Of a stretch of 64,000 nt of DNA, positions 27,359 to 36,646 are shown piece by piece (within the stretch, counting starts at the first letter, position 1; the number at the start of each line of letters is the position of its first letter). The stretch lies in contig NZ_CP034835.1 in NCBI RefSeq assembly GCF_004014715.1, positions 3,844,001 through 3,908,000 of the forward strand. The letters are read 5' to 3'. The notes under the pieces were generated by a model that was not told where the DNA came from, searched no databases, and worked only from the letters and a program-made list of their open reading frames with translations. The stretch is from Pseudoalteromonas sp. R3 (lineage in GTDB: Bacteria; Pseudomonadota; Gammaproteobacteria; Enterobacterales; Alteromonadaceae). The position numbers and the translations under genes are program-made.

Positions 27359-27658
27359 CTACTCCTTTTCTGGTTTTTCGTCGGGTGAAGGACTTTGTTC
27401 TTCAAGGTCGGTTAAGTTCAGTACACCAGTCAGGTCTTTACCAAAAACCAGAAATAGCTCGAACATCTGGGCATAACTCATATCTGTTTTGCCGGATTCG
27501 TAGTTGCTTATGGTGGCCTGATCGACACCAAGCCGCCTGGCCAGCTCTTGCTGAGACCAGCCTCTGTGATGTCTTAACTGGCGGATTGAGCGCTGTACAT
27601 AGCGCCTGAAATTCTCCACTTTGTAATTGCGCTTGTCAGGACTGTTCTTCACGCGCAT
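27359..27658 (-). CDS. XRE-family transcriptional regulator
   Basis: A 99-residue DNA-binding protein. A basic N-terminal part is followed by a Cro/C1-type helix-turn-helix at residues about 27-80 (RGWSQQELARRLGVDQATIS, then NYESGKTDM). The acidic tail is SPSPDEKPEKE. The ATG at 27658 has GGGAG four to five bases upstream. It heads a probable operon with the membrane protein. Its first 26 codons and about 115 bp of upstream DNA are repeated at 22122-22317. It likely controls its own cassette. Confidence 0.85.
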   Translation of the reverse strand: MRVKNSPDKRNYKVENFRRYVQRSIRQLRHHRGWSQQELARRLGVDQATISNYESGKTDMSYAQMFELFLVFGKDLTGVLNLTDLEEQSPSPDEKPEKE

Positions 27659-27790
27659 GCATCTCCCTATTTATTATTGTCGCTAAACTAGCAAGCAAAA
27701 TTACAAAACGCAACATTTTGGAAACACAATTAACACCCAACCTGCTCTTTATGAATACTTTTATGATCTTAATCAGCTCATTCAACGAAT
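27581..27790. repeat. Imperfect direct repeat, copy B
   Basis: Partner of 22122-22317. This copy holds the start of the intact XRE gene and its upstream region, and is presumably the parent. The rest of the 315-bp gap 27659-27973 is AT-rich and holds a candidate MerR-type promoter (27880-27910). Confidence 0.8.
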
Positions 27791-27879
27791 GTACAGCAAG
27801 GTAATTTTCTTGCATTTAAGCGAAGACAGACACGCTTAAATAGGTACTTTAAACCTCCCAATTTTTTTGCTCTCAATCG

Positions 27880-27910
27880 TTGACCTGTCTATAACTTCAT
27901 AGTTTATCGT
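27880..27910 (+). promoter_or_regulatory. MerR-type promoter candidate
   Basis: TTGACC (27880-27885) and TATCGT (27905-27910) are 19 bp apart, the long spacing used by MerR regulators. The spacer carries the dyad CTAT-aacttc-ATAG. It lies 64 bp before the MerR-methyltransferase start, so autoregulation is plausible. Confidence 0.4.
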
Positions 27911-27973
27911 TTTCATTTGTTACAGCCTGACGGCGTTTATTTCGTGCCGTTCAGGCATACATAGGGAGCCAAC

Positions 27974-29149
27974 GTGGTGTATCGGATTTCTGAATTGGCT
28001 GCGCAGCTTGGATTGTCGCGCTCGACTTTGTTGTATTACGAAACGCGCGGACTGCTCTGTGGCCGTCGCGCCAGTAATGGCTATCGGCTATATGGCGAAC
28101 AGGATCTGCAAAAGGTGCGGCTGCTGCAACAGTTACAGGCTGGCGGGCTAACGCTGAGTGAATGTAAACAGGCGCTGGAGGCCAAACTAGACCGTACGGT
28201 ACTGAGCCGCAGGCTCGCCGAGCTGGAAGCCGAGATAGCACACAAGCAACAGGCGCATGCCTTGTTGTCAGCGCTGCTTGGGCGTGGATCGCTACGCGAC
28301 TGGCATGCACAGGCCGATAAGCTGGCACCCGATGCACACCGACACTGGCTTGAACAACAAGGGTTTGATGAACAGCAGGCCCTGTACTTAAAATGGTTAT
28401 CAAAAGACATGAACGAACACGATTCTTATATGGCCGACTTTATGGCGGTCTTTCATCAGTTAGAACGCTGGGGACCGGGCAGCAATACCGATACGCATAA
28501 AGCGTTGACCTATGTTCCCTTTGCTCCTCAAACCGTGCTGGACATCGGCTGTGGTAAAGGCTTTGCGACTGAGTTGCTGGCAGCACAAACTCAGGCACAA
28601 ATCACGGCGGTAGATAATGAGACGCAGGCAATCGATAGTCTGGCGCAGCGACTAAAACAACAGGGACTCGATAAGCGCGTCACGCCCCTGTGCGCCAGTA
28701 TGACCGCACTGCCCTTTGCGCCCGGCAGTTTTGATCTGCTGTGGGCCGAAAGCTCGGCTTATATCATGGGCTTTGAAGCGGCACTGAATGCCTGGCGCCC
28801 GCTTCTGATCCCGGCCGGTTGCCTGATGGTCAGTGATCTGGTGTGGTTACAGGATACGCCCTCAGAACAAGCAAGTGCCTTCTGGCAACAGGAATATCCG
28901 GATATGCAGGCCGTTGCAGCGCGTCTGGTGCAAATTGAGCAGGCAGGCTTTCGGGTGTTAGCGCACTTTACACTGAGTCATCAAGCCTGGGCAGACTATT
29001 ATGAACCGCTCAAAACCGAAGTCAAAAAGCAGCTCAGCCACCAGCCTGAGTCAGCAGCACTGCTGGATATGGCCCGCGAAATTGCCATCTATGAGCAGTA
29101 TCTTGGCGAGTTTGGCTATCAGATGTTTGTGCTGCAACGCACGGATTAA
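27974..29149 (+). CDS. MerR-family regulator fused to a SAM-dependent methyltransferase
   Basis: A 391-residue two-domain protein. Residues 1-75 are a MerR winged helix (ISELAAQLGLSRSTLLYYET, then NGYRLYGEQDLQ), followed by a coiled-coil dimerisation helix to about 125. Residues about 175-330 are a class I methyltransferase: motif I VLDIGCGKGFATELLA, ITAVDNE, and FDLLWAESSAYIMGFEAALN. MerR proteins normally end in an effector domain, so the methyltransferase part may be enzyme and ligand sensor at once. The GTG at 27974 has AGGGAG upstream. It ends 110 bp before gmk and lies next to the peptide cassette in divergent orientation. Substrate is unknown. Confidence 0.85.
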   Translation: MVYRISELAAQLGLSRSTLLYYETRGLLCGRRASNGYRLYGEQDLQKVRLLQQLQAGGLTLSECKQALEAKLDRTVLSRRLAELEAEIAHKQQAHALLSALLGRGSLRDWHAQADKLAPDAHRHWLEQQGFDEQQALYLKWLSKDMNEHDSYMADFMAVFHQLERWGPGSNTDTHKALTYVPFAPQTVLDIGCGKGFATELLAAQTQAQITAVDNETQAIDSLAQRLKQQGLDKRVTPLCASMTALPFAPGSFDLLWAESSAYIMGFEAALNAWRPLLIPAGCLMVSDLVWLQDTPSEQASAFWQQEYPDMQAVAARLVQIEQAGFRVLAHFTLSHQAWADYYEPLKTEVKKQLSHQPESAALLDMAREIAIYEQYLGEFGYQMFVLQRTD

Positions 29150-29259
29150 GCACCTCGGTGCTGGTAAGTTAAACGATATGGCTTTAAAATAACGCTTTTG
29201 GACAACCAGCGATGCGCGCACGCCCACATCGCTGTATTGCAACCCTATAGGTCTGACGT

Positions 29260-29883
29260 ATGCCACATCAAAATCGCGGTAATTTGTTTATTCTTTCGGC
29301 GCCTTCCGGTGCCGGAAAGTCAAGTTTGATTAAAGCCCTGCTGGAAAGACAAGATAAGGTCCGGGTATCGGTGTCTCATACAACCCGTGCACCTCGTCCG
29401 GGAGAGAATAATGGCGAGCACTATCATTTTGTGTCTGTCGATGAGTTTAAAACCTTAATCAATCAGAATGATTTTTTTGAGTGGGCGCAGGTATTCGACA
29501 ACTACTATGGTACCTCTAAGCAGGCAATCGAAGCACAGCTGGCTGCGGGTATCGATGTATTCCTTGACATTGACTGGCAAGGTGCGCGTCAGGTGCGTGA
29601 GCTGATGCCTGAAGTAAAAACCATCTTTATTCTGCCACCTTCAAAGCAGGCACTGGAAGAGCGTCTGAATAATCGCGGACAAGATTCTCAGGAAGTCATT
29701 GCCTCGCGGATGGAGCAGGCCAAATCTGAGTGCTCTCACTATAATGAGTTTGACTACCTGCTGGTCAATGATGACTTTGATACCGCTTTGAACGAATTGG
29801 AGCATATTGTGGTGGCTGCACGCCTGGAGCTGAAAAAACAGCAACAGAACCAACAGGCACTGATCGCTGAGCTGCTAAAATAA
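29260..29883 (+). CDS. gmk: Guanylate kinase
   Basis: Phosphorylates GMP to GDP with ATP. The 207-residue protein has the P-loop [17 protein letters not shown], the GMP-binding [20 protein letters not shown] and the lid region [15 protein letters not shown]. It is followed by rpoZ and spoT, the classical gmk-rpoZ-spoT order that ties guanine nucleotide supply to ppGpp turnover. The ribosome site is weak. Confidence 0.95.
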   Translation: MPHQNRGNLFILSAPSGAGKSSLIKALLERQDKVRVSVSHTTRAPRPGENNGEHYHFVSVDEFKTLINQNDFFEWAQVFDNYYGTSKQAIEAQLAAGIDVFLDIDWQGARQVRELMPEVKTIFILPPSKQALEERLNNRGQDSQEVIASRMEQAKSECSHYNEFDYLLVNDDFDTALNELEHIVVAARLELKKQQQNQQALIAELLK

Positions 29884-29976
29884 GCGATCCCTGTGGCTGG
29901 CTGTATCGAGTTTAGGTCTGCGACCGACCAATACAACCTTAAAGCCGTAACGACCCGATATTTTTTAACCATATAC

Positions 29977-30005
29977 TTGGCGAATCCGGTGCTTTTTAGT
30001 AGACT
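29977..30005 (+). promoter_or_regulatory. Candidate rpoZ promoter
   Basis: TTGGCG (29977-29982) and TAGACT (30000-30005) with a 17-bp spacer, 41 bp before the rpoZ ATG. Confidence 0.45.
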
Positions 30006-30046
30006 AGCCCTTTGCTAAATGTATTGAATTTTTTTGGAGTGCTTCG

Positions 30047-30322
30047 ATGGCTCGCGTAACAGTAGAAGACGCAGTAGATAAAATTGGTAACCGTTTCGAC
30101 CTAATTCTTGTTGCAGCGCGTCGCGCTCGTCAGATTGCAGTCGGTGGTAAAGACCCTATGGTTGATGCTGAAAATGACAAGCCAACCGTAATCGCATTGC
30201 GCGAGATCGAAAAAGGCATGGTCACCAGCGACTCACTGGACATGATCGATCGCGAAGAGCAACAAACTCAGGAAGCTGCTGAGCTTGCTGCTGTTGCTGC
30301 AATTGTGGGTGGCAATCGCTAA
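30047..30322 (+). CDS. rpoZ: RNA polymerase omega subunit
   Basis: The 91-residue omega subunit helps assemble RNA polymerase and forms part of a ppGpp site. [34 protein letters not shown] and [13 protein letters not shown] are nearly invariant in gammaproteobacteria. The C-terminus is Ala-rich. TTGGAG lies ten bases before the start. A strong terminator follows, separating it from spoT. Confidence 0.97.
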   Translation: MARVTVEDAVDKIGNRFDLILVAARRARQIAVGGKDPMVDAENDKPTVIALREIEKGMVTSDSLDMIDREEQQTQEAAELAAVAAIVGGNR

Positions 30323-30344
30323 TCCACTGCGACCTGTTATAAGA

Positions 30345-30376
30345 TAACGCCAGCTTTTTAGCTGGCGTTATTGTTT
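30345..30376 (+). terminator. Rho-independent terminator of rpoZ
   Basis: Ten-base stem TAACGCCAGC / GCTGGCGTTA, six-base loop, then TTGTTT, 22 bases after the rpoZ stop. Confidence 0.85.
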
Positions 30377-30490
30377 CTGCGCCCCGGGCCAACAGCTTGT
30401 GTGTCGCCACCTCTTTATTAGACTAATAAATTTGTTAGTCGATTGGCTTCGAAGTCAATTCATCGTATATTCAGTACTTAACTTATTATT

Positions 30491-30547
30491 AATACCAATC
30501 AAACGTCATAGCCTTTCTTCAGGATATGCTATTGCGTAATTGGTATA
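30491..30547. repeat. Small inverted-repeat element upstream of spoT
   Basis: ATACCAAT (30492-30499) and ATTGGTAT (30539-30546) form the ends of a 55-bp element. Similar ATACCAAT-ended units are, to my knowledge, frequent between genes in Alteromonadales. It lies just before the spoT ribosome site and may also affect that promoter. Confidence 0.4.
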
Positions 30548-30572
30548 ACTTCGCTGGAACATTGGAGTGTGA

Positions 30573-32675
30573 ATGTATCTGTTTGAAGGCTTAAAGAAAA
30601 AAATATCAGAGTATCTGCCACCCGAAGACGTGGAACTGGTGCAAAAAGCCTACGTGGTTGCCCGCGAAGCGCATGAAGGGCAGACCCGCTCCAGCGGCGA
30701 GCCTTATATTACCCACCCGGTTGAAGTCACGCAGATCCTGGCCAGTATGAAGCTGGACCATGAAACCCTGATGGCGGCATTGATGCATGATGTCATCGAA
30801 GACACCGATTTCAGCCAAAAAGACCTGGCCGAGATCTTCGGCGATACGGTGGCCGAGCTGGTTGCCGGCGTCAGTAAACTGGACAAACTCGACTTTAAAG
30901 ATAAAAAAGAGTTTCAGGCCGAAAACTACCGCAAGATGATCATGGCCATGACTCAGGACATCCGGGTTATCTTGATCAAACTGGCTGACCGTACCCATAA
31001 CATGCGTACGCTTGGCTTCCTGCGCCCGGAAAAACGCCGCAGGATAGCCCGCGAGACCCTGGAGATCTTTGCGCCGATTGCGAATCGTCTGGGTATCCAT
31101 GACATCAAGAATGAACTTGAAGATTTGGGCTTTGCGGCGTTATATCCAATGCGTCACAGAGCGCTAAAATCAGAAGTTGCGAAAGCACGCGGTAACCGTA
31201 AGGAAGTGATCAGCAATATCCAGTCTGAGATTGAATCGCGCCTGGAAGAAGCTGGTATTGACGCCTCGGTCAGTGGCCGCGAGAAGCACCTGTACAGTAT
31301 CTACAAAAAAATGCTTAACAAAGAGCTGCTGTTCAACGAGGTGATGGATATTTATGCTTTTCGCATCAACGTCAACAGCATAGATACCTGTTATCGGGTG
31401 TTAGGTGTGGCACACAACCTGTACAAGCCCATAGAAACCCGTTTTAAAGACTATATTGCTGTACCCAAAACCAATGGCTATCAGTCTTTGCATACCTCTT
31501 TGGTTGGGCCCCATGGTATTCCGGTGGAGATCCAAATTCGTACCCATGATATGGATCATATGGCCGACAAAGGGGTTGCGGCGCACTGGATGTATAAAAA
31601 AGCCGGTGACAGCTCCGGGCACACCGCACAGCAGCGTGCCAGACAGTGGATGCAAAGCCTGCTAGAGCTGCAGCAAAGTGCCGGCTCGTCGTTTGAATTT
31701 GTTGAAAACGTAAAGACAGAACTGTTCCCGGAAGAGATTTATGTCTTTACGCCGGATGGACGTATTATTGAGCTGCCAATGGGTGCAACGGCCGTCGACT
31801 TCGCTTATGCGGTACACACCGACGTGGGTAATACCTGTGTGGGCGCACGCGTCAATCGCAAACCTTACCCGCTGAGTAAAGCACTGGATACCGGCCAGAC
31901 CGTTGAGATCATTACCAGCTCGGGCGCACACCCCAATGCCACCTGGCTGAACTTTATCGTAACGGGTAAAGCGCGTCTGGGCGTGCGTAACTACCTTAAG
32001 AGTCAGCATCAGGAAGAGTCCATCCTGCTGGGCCGACGCTTACTTGACTCCGCGCTGGGCGAGCACAAGCTGGATGACATACCAACCGAACAGATAGACA
32101 GAGTACTGGAAGAGCACTCACTCAATACAGTACTGGAGCTACTGGTGGAAATTGGCAATGGCAACATCATGAGTATGTTGGTTGCAAAACGCCTGTTACA
32201 AGCTGATGATGCTATTGAAAGCCTGGCACAACAAGCGAAGGCACCAATTATCGGCACAGAAGGCATGCTGGTCACTTATGCCAAGTGCTGCCGACCTGTA
32301 CCTGGTGATGATATTACCGCGTATGTCAGCCAGGGTAAGGGCCTGATGGTCCATCGCCAGGAATGTAAAAACATCAAAGGCTGGCAAAATGAACGTGCCA
32401 AGTACTTTGTGGTAAAGTGGGAAGATAACCCCGAAAAAGAATACATCGCAGCACTGCGGGTTGAGATCATCAACCACCAGGGTGCGTTGGCCAAATTAAC
32501 CAATGTGGTTGCAAGTACCCAAGCTAATATTGTGGAGATTGCAACCGAAGAAAAAGAGAGCAACCTGTACGTGATTGATCTGGGTGTTACCGTTAAAGAC
32601 AGGATCCACGTTGCAAATATTATGCGCCGGATCCGGGTAATGCCAGATGTACAACGCGTAACCAGGAAGCGATAA
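30573..32675 (+). CDS. spoT: Bifunctional (p)ppGpp synthetase/hydrolase SpoT
   Basis: Controls ppGpp by hydrolysis and weaker synthesis. The 700-residue protein has an HD hydrolase domain ([36 protein letters not shown]), a synthetase domain ([17 protein letters not shown]), a TGS domain ([20 protein letters not shown]), a helical region and a C-terminal ACT domain. An intact HD site separates it from RelA. GGAG lies five bases before the ATG. It follows rpoZ and is 10 bp from ridA, so spoT-ridA form an operon. Confidence 0.96.
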   Translation: MYLFEGLKKKISEYLPPEDVELVQKAYVVAREAHEGQTRSSGEPYITHPVEVTQILASMKLDHETLMAALMHDVIEDTDFSQKDLAEIFGDTVAELVAGVSKLDKLDFKDKKEFQAENYRKMIMAMTQDIRVILIKLADRTHNMRTLGFLRPEKRRRIARETLEIFAPIANRLGIHDIKNELEDLGFAALYPMRHRALKSEVAKARGNRKEVISNIQSEIESRLEEAGIDASVSGREKHLYSIYKKMLNKELLFNEVMDIYAFRINVNSIDTCYRVLGVAHNLYKPIETRFKDYIAVPKTNGYQSLHTSLVGPHGIPVEIQIRTHDMDHMADKGVAAHWMYKKAGDSSGHTAQQRARQWMQSLLELQQSAGSSFEFVENVKTELFPEEIYVFTPDGRIIELPMGATAVDFAYAVHTDVGNTCVGARVNRKPYPLSKALDTGQTVEIITSSGAHPNATWLNFIVTGKARLGVRNYLKSQHQEESILLGRRLLDSALGEHKLDDIPTEQIDRVLEEHSLNTVLELLVEIGNGNIMSMLVAKRLLQADDAIESLAQQAKAPIIGTEGMLVTYAKCCRPVPGDDITAYVSQGKGLMVHRQECKNIKGWQNERAKYFVVKWEDNPEKEYIAALRVEIINHQGALAKLTNVVASTQANIVEIATEEKESNLYVIDLGVTVKDRIHVANIMRRIRVMPDVQRVTRKR

Positions 32676-32685
32676 AGGAAAGACA

Positions 32686-33078
32686 ATGAATAAAGCCATT
32701 ATTTCAACCGATCAGGCGCCGGCGGCAATCGGCACCTACAGTCAGGCAGTTAAAGTCGGTACGGCGGTTTACCTTTCGGGGCAGATCCCTTTGGTGCCTG
32801 AAACAATGGAAGTCATCTCTGAAGACTTTGCAGAGCAAACACAGCAGGTATTTAAAAACCTGACGGCCGTATGTGAAGAAGCAGGCGGCCAGCTACAGGA
32901 TATGGTTAAGGTAAATATCTTCCTGACCGACCTGAGCAACTTTGCCACTGTAAATGAGATCATGAGCCAGCATTTTAAAACGCCTTATCCGGCGCGTGCA
33001 GCCATTGGTGTCAAAGAGTTACCGAAAGGCGTACAAATTGAGATTGACGGCATCATGGAGCTGCCTTCAACTAACTAA
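32686..33078 (+). CDS. ridA: RidA family 2-iminobutanoate/2-iminopropanoate deaminase
   Basis: Hydrolyses reactive enamine/imine intermediates from PLP enzymes. The 130-residue trimer subunit has [20 protein letters not shown], the catalytic Arg in [14 protein letters not shown] and the end [15 protein letters not shown] precedes the start. It is co-transcribed with spoT, as in many gammaproteobacteria, and followed by a terminator. Confidence 0.94.
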   Translation: MNKAIISTDQAPAAIGTYSQAVKVGTAVYLSGQIPLVPETMEVISEDFAEQTQQVFKNLTAVCEEAGGQLQDMVKVNIFLTDLSNFATVNEIMSQHFKTPYPARAAIGVKELPKGVQIEIDGIMELPSTN

Positions 33079-33104
33079 TATCTCAACGTATCAGTATTAC
33101 GACT

Positions 33105-33128
33105 AAGCCCGCTTAATGCGGGCTTTTT
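33105..33128 (+). terminator. Rho-independent terminator of spoT-ridA
   Basis: Eight-base stem AAGCCCGC / GCGGGCTT, loop TTAAT, then a T run. Confidence 0.9.
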
Positions 33129-33339
33129 CATACCTGCCCAATGATTTTTCATTACCTTAACTTTGATCTTAAACACTTGACCGCATACTATTAATTTAGC
33201 AATCTGGTCATACGCACATAGCAATACCTGACTATATTATGGCCGTCTACAAAGGCAATTTGAGGTACTCATTATCGTAGTAAATGATAAGCAATAAGGA
33301 TAAGCCTGTGTTTAAACTCGCAAAAATGGCAATATATTG

Positions 33340-34917
33340 ATGGACGTCGCAGCAGCGTCGCCCCCCAGTGCAGCGTTTGTGGTTGAAGCACTCGAACGCT
33401 CACCTTATGCGGACTGCGCAATTGATCACGAGTCCATTAAAGCCTTCTTTAAGCAAGACACCCCCGCGGCTCAGCTGATTGTAGCCCAGCAAAAAGATGC
33501 ACACATAGAAGTTGCGCTCAGCGAAGACAAAATGCAGGCAATCGCTAAACTGACTACAGCTCAGGGTGGCAAGATGATCAGCCTCGAAGATGCCAAACGC
33601 GCCATCGTCAAAATTGGCGTAACACGTGGCTATAAACAGGTTTATCTCGAGAATTTACTCAAACAACAACTTGAATCCATGCCTGGTACTGAAGTAACCG
33701 GTATTGTTGCTCAAGGCCGGCCACCTGAAAATGGTATCCCTGCTAAGTTAATTCCCCATGTTCAAACATTGAAAGAACGCCTCAAACAGCCCAAGTTACG
33801 TGAAGATGGCACCGTGGATATGCGAGATTTTGGTGCCCTGGCCAGTGTTGCCCCCGGCACCTTACTGGTTACCCAGCGTCCGGCAACACCTGGTAAAGAG
33901 GGCTTTACTGTCACTGGCGAAAGCATTACCCCAAAACCTGGCGACACCTTTCAGCTTGTTGCCGGTGAGGGCACAGAGATATCACCTACCAATCCGCTGC
34001 AACTGGTGGCCACCATTGCGGGTTGCCCCTCTGATATTCCAAATGGTATGCGGGTAGACGACATCTTTACCATAGCCGATGTAAATGTACGTAGCGGCCA
34101 TATTGAGTTCAGTGGCAGCGTGCTGGTCACCCGCAATGTGGAGCCGGGGATGAAGATCAAGGCCCATGGCGATATTACTGTTATGGGCACTGTAGAATCG
34201 GGCGAATTGATTTCAGATGGCAATATCGAAGTCAAAGGTGGGGTCATAGGCCACCTGGATCACAGCAACGACGATCAGGGGCTTACCTGCCGCCTGATAG
34301 CCAAAGGTGATGTCCAGATCACTCACGGTCAGTACACCTACCTGGAAGGCCACAATGTCTTTATCCAAAAACAAAGCAATCACTGTGATATTAAAGCTGC
34401 CAACCTGTTACAGGTTGGCCTGGATGAGTCGCCCAAGGGCAAACTGATCGGCGGTACCATTTTTGATGCAAAAATGCTGGTGGCTGGCGAAGTTGGTAGC
34501 AGCTCGGGGGCAACCATGGCTCTTTACCTGGCACGTAGTGGTATGGAGATCACCGAACGAACCGATCTGTGCCTTAAGGAACTTAGCCAGACCGATGAAC
34601 AGATCAATAACCTGCAAAAGGCGGTCGAAAAAGCCGATCACGTAAAAGATGCAGAAAAGAAAAAAACCTTGCTGGCTAAAATCGGCGCTACTCAGGAACA
34701 TTACTGCAAACAGGCCGAAGCTCTTGAGCATCAGCTGTCCGAATTAGATCATACTTTACACGACTTGCTCGACAACACTCAGCTGGTCGTTAATACCTCG
34801 CTGCACTCTGGCGTCGAAATACACATTTTCGATAAAGTGTATAAAACCACCCGCAGCTATCCACCATGCAGCGCCAGGCTGCTCGAAGGCAAAATCGAAA
34901 TTGAATTTAAGATGTAA
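33340..34917 (+). CDS. FapA family protein (DUF342)
   Basis: A 525-residue cytoplasmic protein of the DUF342/FapA family. The middle (about residues 150-400) is a right-handed beta-helix with repeating GDITVMGTVESGELISDGNI-type turns; the C-terminal part is a long coiled coil (KELSQTDEQINNLQKAVEK) and ends in a small beta domain. FapA was linked to flagellar pole placement in Vibrio vulnificus, but no flagellar gene is nearby and the function is uncertain. The ATG at 33340 follows a TTG; neither has a clear ribosome site. It lies between ridA and the convergent asnA. Confidence 0.82.
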   Translation: MDVAAASPPSAAFVVEALERSPYADCAIDHESIKAFFKQDTPAAQLIVAQQKDAHIEVALSEDKMQAIAKLTTAQGGKMISLEDAKRAIVKIGVTRGYKQVYLENLLKQQLESMPGTEVTGIVAQGRPPENGIPAKLIPHVQTLKERLKQPKLREDGTVDMRDFGALASVAPGTLLVTQRPATPGKEGFTVTGESITPKPGDTFQLVAGEGTEISPTNPLQLVATIAGCPSDIPNGMRVDDIFTIADVNVRSGHIEFSGSVLVTRNVEPGMKIKAHGDITVMGTVESGELISDGNIEVKGGVIGHLDHSNDDQGLTCRLIAKGDVQITHGQYTYLEGHNVFIQKQSNHCDIKAANLLQVGLDESPKGKLIGGTIFDAKMLVAGEVGSSSGATMALYLARSGMEITERTDLCLKELSQTDEQINNLQKAVEKADHVKDAEKKKTLLAKIGATQEHYCKQAEALEHQLSELDHTLHDLLDNTQLVVNTSLHSGVEIHIFDKVYKTTRSYPPCSARLLEGKIEIEFKM

Positions 34918-34940
34918 GGGAGCCCAACCGGGCTCCCTTA
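34915..34940. terminator. Bidirectional hairpin between fapA and asnA
   Basis: Perfect 11-base stem TAAGGGAGCCC / GGGCTCCCTTA with loop AACC. It includes the fapA stop codon and lies 20 bases from the convergent asnA end. No long T run. Confidence 0.65.
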
Positions 34941-34959
34941 CCGTGTGTTGCCATCGCGT

Positions 34960-35955
34960 CTAAAGTAACCCAGAAACTTCAGTTTTAATTTGCTCAGGCC
35001 ACACACCAACCTGGACCTGACCAATATGTTGCTTTTGCAGTAACAGCATCACCAAACGAGACTGACCAATCCCCCCGCCTATCGTCTGTGGCAGTGCGCC
35101 GGCCAGCAGGCTCTGATGCCAGTCCTGCTCTAGCCTTTGTTCATCCTGAGTCAGACTGAGCTGACGTTGCAGGCTATCCGGACACACCCGGATCCCCATG
35201 GACGAAATCTCAAAGGCATCTTCGAGTACCGGGTTCCAAACCAGAATATCGCCGTTGAGTCCCTGATATTGCTCGCAGGTGGGTGTTGACCAGTCGTCAT
35301 AGTCCGGGGCTCTGACATCATGTATTTTGCCATCCCCCAGCTCGCCGCCAATACCAATCAGGAACACCGCACCATACTCCTGAGCAATCGCTTTTTCTCT
35401 TTGCTTGGGCGTAAAATCCGGATACATACGGCGCAGCTCTTCACTATGCACAAAAGTGATGTGCTGCGGTAAAAATGGGGTCAGCCCGTAGTCAGACGCC
35501 AGTTGCTGCTCGGTTTCACGAATTGCGCTGTACAGGGTCTGAACCGTTTCTTTGAGTTTATCCAAAGAGCGCTCTGACTGCGCACAGATCACCTGTTCCC
35601 AGTCCCACTGATCAACGTACACCGAGTGGATGGGTGACAGCTTGTCTTCGTCCGGACGTAACGCCTTCATATGCGTATAGAGTCCCTGCCCTGCGCCAAA
35701 GCCATAATCGCCAAGTGTTTTACGCTTCCACTTTGCCAGTGAATGCACGACCTCAAAGTCGCTGTCACTCAGCGTTTTCACCTTAACCTTAACGGCTTTT
35801 TCAGTGCCGCTGAGGTTATCCTGAATCCCGTCTCCTACTTTTGCCAGGATAGGTGCCTGGACTTCAATCAGGCCTAACTTGTCAGTCAGTTGTTGTGAAA
35901 AAAGTGCTTTTGCACGAGCTATTTGCTGTTGTGTTTGCAGATACTGTTGCAACAT
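34960..35955 (-). CDS. asnA: Aspartate-ammonia ligase AsnA
   Basis: Makes asparagine from aspartate, ammonia and ATP. The 331-residue protein has a class II tRNA-synthetase-like fold; [42 protein letters not shown] and [15 protein letters not shown] are the family blocks. It is divergent from asnC, the gene pair arrangement seen in Escherichia coli, where AsnC activates asnA when asparagine is low. Confidence 0.95.
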   Translation of the reverse strand: MLQQYLQTQQQIARAKALFSQQLTDKLGLIEVQAPILAKVGDGIQDNLSGTEKAVKVKVKTLSDSDFEVVHSLAKWKRKTLGDYGFGAGQGLYTHMKALRPDEDKLSPIHSVYVDQWDWEQVICAQSERSLDKLKETVQTLYSAIRETEQQLASDYGLTPFLPQHITFVHSEELRRMYPDFTPKQREKAIAQEYGAVFLIGIGGELGDGKIHDVRAPDYDDWSTPTCEQYQGLNGDILVWNPVLEDAFEISSMGIRVCPDSLQRQLSLTQDEQRLEQDWHQSLLAGALPQTIGGGIGQSRLVMLLLQKQHIGQVQVGVWPEQIKTEVSGLL

Positions 35956-36134
35956 ATCGGTTTCCTCATTCCCAATGGTGTTGAATAACGGTGCAGGCTT
36001 GCTGCGTTAAATCTATCCTCAACAAAAACGAGCAAAGATTCAATACTCCACAACAAAAACACCTTTACACTATTTTTTTCGTTAAAAATCCGCTTTAATA
36101 ATTACCGAATCAATAATTAGTGTACAAAATATCC
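35956..36134. promoter_or_regulatory. asnA/asnC divergent control region
   Basis: This 179-bp AT-rich gap holds both promoters and, by analogy with Escherichia coli, the AsnC sites. TTAATAATTACCG and AATAATTAG near 36096-36119 are candidate AsnC-type AT-rich half-sites. No precise site can be fixed. Confidence 0.4.
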
Positions 36135-36593
36135 ATGGAAAATTATCAAATCGATAATCTAGACCGTTCTATCCTTCATGCATTAATGGACAATGCCAGA
36201 ACACCCTATGCTGAACTGGCCAAACGCTTTGCCGTCAGTGCAGGGACCATTCATGTACGGGTCGAAAAGATGAAGCAAGCCGGTATTATCGTAGGCACCC
36301 GGGTCAGCATAAATGCCAAACAGCTGGGTTATGATGTCTGCTGTTTTATTGGTGTAAACCTCAAACATGCGCGAGATTACCCGGCCACCATTGAACAACT
36401 CGAAGGGTTTGAAGAGGTTGTCGAAGCCTATTACACCACGGGTAATTACAGCATTTTTATCAAAGTGATGGCACGTTCTATTGACCATCTTCAGGATGTA
36501 CTGATCAACAAGATCCAGACCATTGAGGCGATCCAGTCAACCGAGACCCTGATCTCCTTGCAGGCACCAATAATGCGTGAAGTAATGCCTTAG
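36135..36593 (+). CDS. asnC: Transcriptional regulator AsnC
   Basis: Lrp/AsnC-family regulator of 152 residues: N-terminal helix-turn-helix (ARTPYAELAKRFAVSAGTIH, then VRVEKMKQAG) and a C-terminal RAM effector domain (YYTTGNYSIFIKVMARSID). It follows Escherichia coli AsnC closely over its length, including LINKIQTIEAIQSTETLI. Asparagine is the known effector. The ATG at 36135 (MENYQIDNLDRSIL) matches AsnC starts; an upstream GTG at 36120 would add five residues. Confidence 0.93.
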   Translation: MENYQIDNLDRSILHALMDNARTPYAELAKRFAVSAGTIHVRVEKMKQAGIIVGTRVSINAKQLGYDVCCFIGVNLKHARDYPATIEQLEGFEEVVEAYYTTGNYSIFIKVMARSIDHLQDVLINKIQTIEAIQSTETLISLQAPIMREVMP

Positions 36594-36646
36594 AAAGGCG
36601 CTTTTTGTTATAATAGCGGCAATTTAGTAGTTAAGAGCTGTAATTG

